Assembly: GCA_902806295.1 (NCBI GenBank)
Contig: CADCWB010000184.1
Span: 1-6,725, forward strand
From: an uncultured Sphingomonas sp.
Lineage (GTDB): Bacteria; Pseudomonadota; Alphaproteobacteria; Sphingomonadales; Sphingomonadaceae
Direction of reading: 5' to 3'
Length of the DNA: 6,725 nucleotides
Shown: in pieces, positions 1 through 4,874 of the stretch
Position numbering within the stretch: the stretch's first letter is position 1
Layout of the letters: each line of letters starts with the position of its first letter
Translations under genes and position numbers: made by a program
The notes under the pieces: generated by a model
The model's input: the letters and a program-made list of their open reading frames with translations, nothing else
Databases searched by the model: none
What the model was told of the DNA's origin: nothing

Positions 1-2
1 CC

Positions 3-389
3 GAGCAACGCTGCAGCCTGTCGTCGGCCCTGCGGAGCATCTACGTCGCGGCGCTGGAGCACGCCTACGCGCACGGGGTCGAGGCCGTGGCCGTCCCGGA
101 ATTCGTCGCCGGCCAGGGTGGCCTGAGCAAGTGCGCGGCCGCCCACCGGGCGTCCAGGCGCGGCGAGGGCGGCGCGCCGCGCGACGACGTCACGGCACGC
201 GCGGGGGAGCTGACGAAGGACATGCCGGCCGTGCAGATGCCGGGGGTGCGGCCGGACGAGAAAGCGGATTTCCTCGTGCTGCTCCTGAAGCGCGACCTCA
301 GGCGGGCTGGACATTGGAAGCCTGTCTCGTACAAGCCCGCCGACGAGAGAATGATCCGCGGGCTCCTCCCGAAGCCTTCCGGACGGTGA
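3..389 (+). CDS. Hypothetical protein, C-terminal part (5' end outside the window)
   Basis: The frame is open from the left edge to a TGA at 387-389, giving 128 residues without a start. Most codons end in G or C, especially in the first two thirds, as expected for a real gene in a high-GC genome, so I favour this frame over the overlapping ones. The visible part begins EQRCSLSSALRSIYVAALEH, continues through a basic Gly/Arg-rich stretch (about residues 50-70) and ends in KRDLRRAGHWKPVSYKP followed by a basic tail. I see no signal peptide, membrane segment or motif that I can assign to a family. No function is proposed. An ISKra4-type end begins 33 bases after the stop, so the gene lies right at the border of the mobile-element cluster. 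An internal ATG-like start further in is possible, but codon use upstream of it argues that the gene starts outside the window. Confidence 0.5.
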   Translation, partial: EQRCSLSSALRSIYVAALEHAYAHGVEAVAVPEFVAGQGGLSKCAAAHRASRRGEGGAPRDDVTARAGELTKDMPAVQMPGVRPDEKADFLVLLLKRDLRRAGHWKPVSYKPADERMIRGLLPKPSGR

Positions 390-421
390 CCCGGCAGCCG
401 CCGAAGGCCCGCGCCTCTGTG

Positions 422-519
422 GGGATTGCCGCGAGATTGGGGGTGCGAGTCCGAGAGGGTACTTTCAGGCCCGTTTTCCCGGTGAGGCAGAGACAGCGTG
501 GCCTGGATCGTGAAGCTGG
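422..519 (+). mobile_element. Orphan left end of an ISKra4-type insertion sequence
   Basis: This 98-base stretch matches 6063-6160 with only three differences that I can count (426, 463 and 468), at a constant offset of 5641 bases. The right-hand copy is the leader and first codons of an ISKra4 transposase. The match includes the GTG start and the codons for AWIVKL, after which homology stops abruptly. Here the reading frame runs on into unrelated sequence and soon stops. The segment is therefore a truncated insertion-sequence end in the same orientation as the copy at the right edge. It contains the G-rich run GATTGGGGGTGCGAGTCC that characterises both copies. Confidence 0.85.
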
Positions 520-698
520 ATTTCCTGCCAACCGTCCAAGGTGCCGCCGGTGCGGCAGAGGCGCCAAGAAACCGCAAAATCCAGCAGCGGTGATTTCAAT
601 GACGGGTGGCACCTGGTCGGGCTGCGCTCGGTCAACCCGGCAAGGCAATTCACTGGCTAGGAAAATGCCCGGTGTCCAGTTCCGCGCGATGGCGGGCA
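520..698. other. Short stretch with no recognisable gene
   Basis: This stretch lies between the broken ISKra4 end and the small minus-strand gene. Both minus-strand frames are open here (for example one reading VPPVIEITAAGFCGFLAPLP), but I recognise neither and cannot choose between them. It may be debris of the sequence into which the ISKra4 element was inserted, or the downstream tail of the neighbouring gene's original context. Confidence 0.3.
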
Positions 699-1037
699 CT
701 ATTCTTTGGTCGCCCGCCGACCCAGGGCAGTAAAGCTGTCCACACCGATCGGGGTTCCATTCGGCAGGACAAATCGATCGATCATACGCAGAATTTCCGA
801 GATGCTGGTCCTTGCCGACTCCGAAAGCATCCATTCGACCAACCTTTCATCGAATTCGGTGCCCGTAGTCTCCTCGCTGTCGGCTGCAGATTCGCGCACG
901 GACGATTCGAGCAGAATTTCCTTGAGTCTGATGCGCTGCTGGCGCCGAGCCGCATTCAATAATGCGGTCGATCCTCCTGCCGTCTTCGGTGACCCAGAGC
1001 TTCGCGATATTTCGCCTTGATGACAGCCGACGAGCAA
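699..1037 (-). CDS. Small hypothetical protein (about 85-112 aa)
   Basis: The minus-strand frame ends with TAG at 699-701. Its C-terminal ~85 residues look like a genuine soluble protein: a basic helix-like start (NAARRQQRIRLKEILLES), an acidic middle (about SAADSEETTGTEFDERLVEW) and SEILRMIDRFVLPNGTPIGV near the end. The opposite-strand reading is serine-rich and looks like a shadow. Codons here are less GC-biased than in the flanking genes, hinting at a different origin. The start is uncertain. No ATG is available; a TTG near 963 lies about 13 bases after an AGGAGG-like element at about 977-982, while the longest frame begins with TTG at 1037. I do not recognise a family. It has no signal peptide or membrane segment. 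It could also be the 3' part of a gene whose 5' end has decayed. Confidence 0.4.
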   Translation of the reverse strand: MLVGCHQGEISRSSGSPKTAGGSTALLNAARRQQRIRLKEILLESSVRESAADSEETTGTEFDERLVEWMLSESARTSISEILRMIDRFVLPNGTPIGVDSFTALGRRATKE

Positions 1038-1499
1038 CAGGAGGCGTCGGAAGACGACGCGCCTGAGCGCCGAACAGTGAAAGGGTGAAGGACAGGTCTC
1101 CCTGCGCCCACCGCTGTCTGCCCCGCCGGCGCAATTGCCCGCGCTTCATCCCACAGGAAACGGGCTGGCGGCGGGAATGGTGGCTTCACGGCCCTGGGCC
1201 GATACGGACCGAGAGCCCATCGTCCACAAAGCCGGGAATAGCCGTTGCGCCTTTTTCAGCGGCGCTTCCTGAAATTAGCTTCGGTCGTAAGTGGTCCGCC
1301 GCGGCCGTGTTGCGCAAATGCAGCGGGGTGCCACACGGGTTTCGGGCGGATTCGTGCTGTCGGCTGCAATTTTTTTGAAAGAGGCACGCGCAGAAAAGCC
1401 TCCTCGCTGGGAATGCTGGCGCCAGGGTCACCGCGCCGGTAGGGCCGACAGCGGCGCCGGGCGGAACGCGGCGCCGACCATCCGGGGAAAATCACGCTA
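1038..1499. other. 462-base stretch with no convincing gene
   Basis: Open frames on both strands here are short, proline/arginine-rich and typical of random high-GC sequence, and none has a ribosome site or a recognisable motif. A T7 run at 1370-1376 is not preceded by a good stem. The base composition is mixed (AT-rich patches around 1255-1285 and 1365-1385), more like non-coding or decayed DNA. The stretch ends at the left inverted repeat of the carbonic anhydrase cassette. Confidence 0.5.
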
Positions 1500-1520
1500 G
1501 TGTCCTGAACCTGAAGTTCG
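1500..1520 (+). repeat. Left terminal inverted repeat of the carbonic anhydrase cassette
   Basis: The 21 bases beginning GTGTCCTGAACCTGAAGTTC are the exact reverse complement of 2382-2402. The match stops at both sides: base 1499 (A) and base 1521 (G) do not pair with their counterparts. It is preceded by the dinucleotide TA. Confidence 0.85.
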
Positions 1521-1543
1521 GGGCATAGTCGGTGCTGGGTATA

Positions 1544-1558
1544 AGGCGTTTGACGCCT
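1544..1558 (+). promoter_or_regulatory. Small hairpin in the leader of the carbonic anhydrase gene
   Basis: AGGCGT (1544-1549) and ACGCCT (1553-1558) pair perfectly around a 3-base loop, about 40 bases before the start codon and inside the cassette. It has no T-run, so it is not a terminator. It could be an operator half-site pair or a structured 5' leader. This is a structural observation only. Confidence 0.3.
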
Positions 1559-1585
1559 CGTGGCCGTGTGCGGCCCGATGCGCCT

Positions 1586-1592
1586 GGGAGGA
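1586..1592 (+). promoter_or_regulatory. Ribosome binding site deciding the carbonic anhydrase start
   Basis: GGGAGGA sits six bases before the ATG at 1599, an ideal Shine-Dalgarno position. The in-frame GTG at 1560 and ATG at 1578 have no comparable element and would place extra residues before the signal sequence. Confidence 0.7.
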
Positions 1593-1598
1593 TACGTC

Positions 1599-2354
1599 AT
1601 GCGAGATGACCTCTGCCGCTGCTGCGGCGGCTTTTCCCGCCACGACCTCGCCCGGGGCCGGCGTGCGTTCGTCGGCGGCATGGCTGCCGGCATCGTTGCC
1701 GCTGCGGCCCTGCCGGCCCGTGGCGCCCGGGCGGCCGACCCGATGCCTAAGACCTCCCTCACCCCCGACCAGGCGCTGCGGCTCCTGAAGGAGGGCAATG
1801 ACCAGTTCCGCACGGACGCGCCCTTCCGCGCCGCCCAGGGACGCGAGCGCCGGGTCGAGTTGGCGCGCGGCCAAGCGCCCTTCTGCGTGCTGGTCGGCTG
1901 CTCCGACAGCCGGGTGCCGCCGGAGCTGCTGTTCGGCCGCGGCCTCGGCGAGCTGTTCATCGTCCGCAACGCCGGCAACACGATCGACACCGCCGCGCTC
2001 GGCAGCGTCGAATACGGGGTGGCCGTGCTCGGCTGCCCGCTCGTTGTGGTGCTCGGGCACGAGGGCTGCGGCGCGGTCGCGGCGGCGGTGGAGGTGGTGG
2101 AGAAGAACGCCTCCTTCCCCGGCGTGATCGGCGAGATGATCCAACCCATCATCCCGGCGGTGCTCGCCGCCCGCCGCTCCTCCGGCGGGACGACGCTGGA
2201 CGCCGCGGTGGTGGCGAACGCCAAACGCGTGGCCGCGCGGCTGAAGACGCAGAGCCCGATCGCGCAGGAAGCGGTGCGCCAGAACAAGCTGAAGATCGTC
2301 GCCGCCCGCTACGACCTCGACGACGGCAACGTGGCCTGGTTCGAGGACGTTTGA
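1599..2354 (+). CDS. Beta-class carbonic anhydrase with Tat-type signal peptide
   Basis: The product is a 251-residue zinc enzyme that interconverts CO2 plus water with bicarbonate plus a proton. The beta-class signature is complete: CSDSR at 101-105 supplies the zinc ligand Cys101 and the Asp103/Arg105 pair, and GHEGCGA supplies ligands His154 and Cys157. Conserved FIVRNAGN (120-127) and SVEYGVAVLG (136-145) lie between them. The C-terminus (IVAARYDLDDGNVAWFE) is typical of the family, and the length is normal once the leader is allowed for. Residues 19-46 form a twin-arginine leader: GRRAFVGG, then an Ala/Gly-rich hydrophobic stretch, then ARA before AADP, so a periplasmic, pre-folded enzyme is likely. 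An unusual cysteine cluster (CRCC, residues 6-9) and His15 precede the leader. It is the only gene between two 21-bp inverted repeats and probably has its own promoter within the ~80-base leader. The catalytic assignment is firm; export and physiological role are inferred. Confidence 0.93.
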   Translation: MRDDLCRCCGGFSRHDLARGRRAFVGGMAAGIVAAAALPARGARAADPMPKTSLTPDQALRLLKEGNDQFRTDAPFRAAQGRERRVELARGQAPFCVLVGCSDSRVPPELLFGRGLGELFIVRNAGNTIDTAALGSVEYGVAVLGCPLVVVLGHEGCGAVAAAVEVVEKNASFPGVIGEMIQPIIPAVLAARRSSGGTTLDAAVVANAKRVAARLKTQSPIAQEAVRQNKLKIVAARYDLDDGNVAWFEDV

Positions 2355-2381
2355 AACGCAAACAGCGGGCAGGCTTTGACG

Positions 2382-2402
2382 CGAACTTCAGGTTCAGGAC
2401 AC
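2382..2402 (-). repeat. Right terminal inverted repeat of the carbonic anhydrase cassette
   Basis: This is the exact reverse complement of 1500-1520, ending ...GGTTCAGGACAC on the plus strand. Its outermost bases coincide with the first bases of the neighbouring MITE-like repeat, so the two elements are directly abutted. Confidence 0.85.
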
Positions 2403-2512
2403 CTTGTTGCATGGATACGCTAAGCCGCTGAAAAGGCTCAATATTTCAGAATCTATCAATCGCCACAAGTGCCTGATTCTACTGAATTCCTGCCGGATCC
2501 ATGCAACAAGGT
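2402..2512. mobile_element. MITE-like element, copy 1 (~111 bp)
   Basis: The ends CCTTGTTGCATGGAT (2402-2416) and its exact complement (2497-2511) form an inverted repeat that extends at least one further pair on the outside. The interior is AT-richer than its surroundings and has no gene. A diverged copy lies at 4635-4748: both share GGATAYGCTAASCC just inside the left end and AAGTGCCTRATTCTAYT before the right end. The TTGTTGCA-type end recalls IS5-family termini, so this is probably an internally deleted, non-autonomous derivative. It separates the carbonic anhydrase cassette from a cut IS66 gene, whose reading frame runs into it. No target duplication is visible. Confidence 0.65.
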
Positions 2513-2614
2513 GGCCACTGTCCGCTCCAGCTCCGCCACCTTGCCCAGCAACTCACTCACAAGCGCCTTCAGCTCGGCCCGGGACAGCGCGTCAGGGTAT
2601 GCGTGCAGGGCCAT
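2513..2614 (-). pseudogene. IS66-family transposase (TnpC), N-terminal fragment
   Basis: On the minus strand an ATG at 2614-2612 starts MALHAYPDALSRAELKALVS, followed by ELLGKVAELERTVA. This is the familiar N-terminal segment of IS66 TnpC proteins, a coiled-coil-like leader ahead of the zinc-binding and DDE catalytic regions. After about 34 codons the frame enters the MITE-like element and stops at 2458-2456, so more than nine tenths of a normal ~500-residue transposase is missing. It is too short to be functional. The assignment rests on recalled similarity of a short segment, but this leader is distinctive. Confidence 0.7.
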
Positions 2615-2689
2615 GGCCTAAGCGAATCAGAGCAGCGGGCTCCCGGAAAGGGAAATCCGCAGCGCCGCCCCAGGTTTTGCCCCCCTTAC
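2513..2689 (-). mobile_element. Left-end remnant of an IS66-type insertion sequence
   Basis: Reading the minus strand, the segment begins GTAAGGGGGGCAAAACC at 2689 and runs ~75 bases to the TnpC start codon at 2614. A GTAAG-type terminus is common in IS66 elements. The short leader with no tnpA/tnpB in front suggests the single-gene type of IS66 element. The remnant is cut at 2512 by the MITE-like repeat. The right end of the element is not in the window. Confidence 0.5.
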
Positions 2690-2706
2690 ATCCATGCACC
2701 AACGCC
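2690..2706. repeat. Solo MITE/IS5-type end
   Basis: ATCCATGCACCAACGCC differs at one base from the right end of the second MITE copy (4732-4748) and resembles the right end of copy 1 (2498-2511). It lies flush against the IS66 terminus, as if the IS66 element had inserted at, or a deletion had ended at, the edge of a third copy. Confidence 0.5.
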
Positions 2707-2760
2707 GCGTACCCCCAAATCAGAGCCGGGCGGTTTTTCAACAGCCCCGGCTCGCCGGTG

Positions 2761-3780
2761 TCAAAAGCGGAAGCCGAAATTCCCCCGAACGCCGGACAGG
2801 TTCTCGCCGGCGATGTAGCTGACGCCGACGAACAGCTCCCCCGGATCGAAGCCGAGCACGCTGCGGCCGAGCGGGCCGAGGTCGGCGCCAATGGCGGCGC
2901 CGAGTTCGACGGTCCAGCGGAAGAGCCCGATGCCGGCGGTGCTGTAGTTGCCGACCACGAAGGTTTGCCACCGCAGTTCGGTCGTGCGGACGCGGAAGCC
3001 AAGCGGGCCGTCGATGCTGAGAGCGCCGCGCAGGATCGTGCTTTCGGCGTCGATCGAGGCTTTGCCGCGCTGCGGCGCTGCTGGCGCCGGCGGGAAGTAG
3101 GTCGCGCGGCCGCCGGCGGACGATAGTCTGACGTGGTTCACCGAGGCACCGGGCCGGATGCTCAATGCTCCCCAGCGGTGCTGGTATTCGAGTGCCGCTC
3201 CGGCATCGACCAACAGCGTATCGGCCCAGAAAGTCACGCGTTCGGACGGTAATGGCGCGGCGCCGACGGCGCCCCGGTCCAGCTTGCCCGACCAGCGTTG
3301 CGTGCCGAGGCCCGCGAACGGTGTCAGCACCAGACCGGAAGTGAGCAGAATCGGCCGTCCGATATCGAAGCGCAGCTTCCAGAGCGAGAAGTACTGTCTT
3401 TCCGCCGCCAGGGCACCCGGCACCAATCCGCTTCCCTGGGACGAAACCTGCCGCGTCACGGTCTTCGCTTCGCCGTAGCCGCCCTCCAGCCGCAGTTCTA
3501 CCGGACCGAGCAGGCCGGTCCCGAACCTGAACGTGAGTGGCAAATTGTAGACTTCCAGCTTCGCGCTGGTGTTCTCTCCCGAATACTTGGCGTCACCGAG
3601 GCTGGTGAAAGCGCCGTTGCTCAACAGGAAAAGCGAGTAGGCCACATTGGTGTCGAGGCGGCCCAGCGTGCCCCTTTCGGCGGGAAGCGGCGCGGGTTGC
3701 GCTCGCGCCAACCCGGCTATACCGACTCCCATCAGTGCAAGAGCGACCGAGCGGCGCCAACGCTGCGTTGAAGTCTTCAT
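2761..3780 (-). CDS. Secreted protein, probable outer-membrane beta-barrel
   Basis: The product has 339 residues. I place the start at the ATG at 3780, 15 codons inside the longest frame: it is preceded by GGGGAAGACAGG at a usable distance and begins a clear Sec signal peptide (MKTSTQRWRRSVALALMGVG, cleavage near ARA-Q at 27/28). The mature part is rich in alternating polar/hydrophobic beta-strand patterns with Gly and aromatic residues (for example LEVYNLPLTFRFGTG, LTPFAGLGTQRWSGKL, GELFVGVSYIAGEN). It ends in GNFGFRF, a terminal Phe with alternating aromatics as expected for barrel insertion by the BAM machinery. There is no passenger domain, TonB plug or OmpA-like tail, so a stand-alone barrel is the best description; ligand or function cannot be told. 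The gene is monocistronic, with an intrinsic terminator 44 bases upstream and insertion-sequence debris 55 bases downstream. Its reading frame is intact. Confidence 0.75.
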   Translation of the reverse strand: MKTSTQRWRRSVALALMGVGIAGLARAQPAPLPAERGTLGRLDTNVAYSLFLLSNGAFTSLGDAKYSGENTSAKLEVYNLPLTFRFGTGLLGPVELRLEGGYGEAKTVTRQVSSQGSGLVPGALAAERQYFSLWKLRFDIGRPILLTSGLVLTPFAGLGTQRWSGKLDRGAVGAAPLPSERVTFWADTLLVDAGAALEYQHRWGALSIRPGASVNHVRLSSAGGRATYFPPAPAAPQRGKASIDAESTILRGALSIDGPLGFRVRTTELRWQTFVVGNYSTAGIGLFRWTVELGAAIGADLGPLGRSVLGFDPGELFVGVSYIAGENLSGVRGNFGFRF

Positions 3781-3823
3781 CGCCTGTCTTCCCCAATCGA
3801 AGGCTCGTCGTCCGGCTCCGCGC

Positions 3824-3852
3824 AAAAAAGCCCGTCGGCCCGTGCGACGGGC
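3824..3852 (-). terminator. Rho-independent terminator on the minus strand
   Basis: GCCCGTCG (3830-3837) and CGACGGGC (3845-3852) form an 8-bp GC-rich stem around a 7-base loop. On the minus strand it is followed by six T residues (A-run 3824-3829 on the plus strand). It lies just upstream of the barrel-protein gene and so would end an upstream minus-strand transcript. The gene it once served is no longer intact: a minus-strand frame stops nine bases before it (3861-3863), but upstream there is only transposase debris. Confidence 0.7.
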
Positions 3853-3860
3853 CGGCGCGC

Positions 3861-3935
3861 TCAGGGAAGGCGGTGGAAGGGGTTCGGCAGCAGGAATGCC
3901 CCCGGCGGCGGCATTGACAAGTTGGCGGCTATAGG
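3861..3935 (-). pseudogene. Possible 3' remnant of an unknown minus-strand gene
   Basis: A minus-strand frame ending in GAFLLPNPFHRLP stops with TGA at 3863-3861, immediately before the intrinsic terminator at 3852-3824. That spacing is normal for a gene end. Further upstream the same frame is antisense to a recognisable transposase remnant and cannot be original. I infer that only the last couple of dozen codons survive and that the rest was lost when mobile-element DNA came in. The junction position is approximate. Confidence 0.25.
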
Positions 3936-4016
3936 GCGCCTTCGACCCCGCGGCATTACTGCTCTGGCGTTCACGCTGCCGCTTGGGCGCAGATACCGTC
4001 TGAGCACGCGGCGCTG

Positions 4017-4634
4017 GTGCCGCCGCGACCGCCTGCTGTGGCGTCTGGGGCGGGCCCGGTCGCGCTCGGCATCGACGCCGGCCACGTGAGATCGGTGCGC
4101 AGCTATCGGGTGCGCTCCTTCGAGGTCTTCGTCGCCCAGGTCAGCGGCGCCGAGGGCAAGCAGGTCGTGTTTGGCAGCGTGCCGGCTCGCCATGCACATC
4201 CAGCACGCAGCCCAGATAGCCAGGGGCTGGCCGGGCGCCACGCCCGCCGATCGCCAGGACACGTCCCGCCTTGCCGATGGGATCGAGCATGTCCGCTGGT
4301 GCCTTGGCATGGCCAGGGGCAGCGGGCCCTCGATCCCGTCGGGGAGCGAGACGCTGCCGGGCTCGACCGCGCAGCGGAGATAGCCTCGCCAGCCGCCGCA
4401 GCGGCGGGCAGGCTGGCGGCGTTGCTTCGCAGCCTTGGGACGTACGTGTTGGGGCACTCCGGCCTGATCATCGGCTATGCGGCTGCTCGACGGAGCGACA
4501 AGCCGATCTCGACGGCGACCACGGAGGGCACGGTGCAGTGGCAGCTGCACCGCCGGATGGGCGCCAACCAGCAGATGCGCTGGTCGCCGAGGCGCGCGCA
4601 CCTGATGCTCAAGGCCCGAACAGCGGTCGAGAAC
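4017..4634 (+). pseudogene. Decayed ISKra4-family transposase
   Basis: Three segments in two frames read as parts of one transposase. The first is PVALGIDAGHVRSVRSYRVR and FEVFVAQVSG... to about 4185, containing the Asp of the catalytic core in GIDAGHV. The second, in another frame, is AMHIQHAAQIARGWPGATPA... to HVRW (about 4180-4300). After a one-base loss near 4305 the third returns to the first frame, with HGQGQRALDPVGE..., then LLRSLGTYVLGHSGLII and PISTATTEGTVQWQLHRRMG (about 4308-4634). Compared with intact relatives as I recall them, roughly a hundred residues around the second catalytic Asp are missing at the first junction. The C-terminus is cut at TAVENG where the MITE-like repeat begins. 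It differs from the ISKra4 transposase at the right edge, so it is a second, older element. Upstream sequence from about 3970 may be more of its N-terminus, but is too decayed to align by eye. Confidence 0.75.
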
Positions 4635-4748
4635 GGTGTCGGTGCTCGGATATGCTAACCCATTGAAATTAATGTAGATTTTGAAAACCGCCATTTGCGC
4701 TAAGTGCCTAATTCTATTGGGGATCCGATATATCCGTGCACCAACGCC
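4635..4748. mobile_element. MITE-like element, copy 2 (~114 bp)
   Basis: The ends 4635-4653 and 4730-4748 form a 19-base inverted repeat with three mismatches (right end read inward GGCGTTGGTGCACGGATAT). The interior is AT-rich and non-coding and parallels copy 1 (2402-2512) in the same left-to-right orientation. It ends the decayed ISKra4 transposase gene on its left side. A transcript starting beyond it leads into the serine hydrolase gene, so it may have brought or displaced promoter sequence. Confidence 0.6.
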
Positions 4749-4874
4749 CCTCATGCTGCATCGCCTCGCCCATCCGAACCGCAAGCGCCTACCCGCTCCA
4801 TGAACTCCAAAACGAGCAGTAACTACCACCCGCCCGCTTCTGTTAGATTAGATGGTCACACGGGAGAAAGGTCA

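Larger units (their letters stand above)
1500..2402 (+). mobile_element. Inverted-repeat-bounded carbonic anhydrase cassette (possible mobile insertion cassette)
   Basis: The unit is about 903 bp and has a perfect 21-base inverted repeat at its ends (1500-1520 and 2382-2402), each starting GTGTCCTGAACCTGAAG when read inward. It contains only one gene, a beta-carbonic anhydrase, with ~79 bases between the left repeat and the start codon and 27 between the stop codon and the right repeat. There is no transposase. Perfect ends of this length hugging a single gene are the hallmark of insertion-sequence termini, and the arrangement resembles the mobile insertion cassettes known for other IS families, in which passenger genes sit between IS ends mobilised in trans. 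No target duplication is visible: TA precedes the left repeat, and CT follows the right one, where another element begins. The IS family supplying the ends is not established; an IS630-like TA-targeting element is one guess. Confidence 0.6.

Noticed and set aside
131..733. 200-codon plus-strand open frame
   Set aside because: It runs through the border of the unknown gene and the ISKra4 end and is rich in Arg/Ala/Gly. The other frame ending at 389 has much better codon bias.
876..1368. 13-base repeat GCTGTCGGCTGCA at 876-888 and 1356-1368
   Set aside because: It is short, GC-rich and unaccompanied by longer flanking similarity, so chance is sufficient.
1350..1378. Possible plus-strand terminator at the T7 run
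   Set aside because: No stable GC-rich stem immediately precedes the run and no gene ends just upstream on that strand.
1560..1598. Upstream starts for the carbonic anhydrase (GTG 1560, ATG 1578)
   Set aside because: Neither has a Shine-Dalgarno element, and the strong GGGAGGA at 1586-1592 points to 1599.
1256..2287. 343-codon minus-strand open frame opposite the carbonic anhydrase
   Set aside because: It is Arg/Ser/Ala/Pro-rich and low-complexity, and lies opposite a gene with complete catalytic motifs. It is the usual high-GC antisense shadow, and it also crosses the cassette boundary.
2724..2752. Stem AGCCGGG/CCCGGCT downstream of the barrel gene as its terminator
   Set aside because: The only T/A-run lies in the loop, and no T-tract follows the stem on the minus strand. 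A role in transcript 3'-end stability is possible but unsupported.
2404..3126. 240-codon plus-strand open frame
   Set aside because: It crosses the MITE, the IS66 remnant and the antisense strand of the barrel gene, with no ribosome site. It is a composite shadow.
3861..4829. 322-codon minus-strand open frame over the 3.9-4.8 kb region
   Set aside because: Most of it is antisense to a recognisable ISKra4 transposase remnant and a MITE. Only the extreme C-terminal end next to the terminator might be genuine, and that is listed separately.
4704..4874. Longer version of the serine hydrolase starting at GTG 4704
   Set aside because: The extra residues are encoded by MITE sequence, and the signal peptide and ribosome site both fix the start at 4875.
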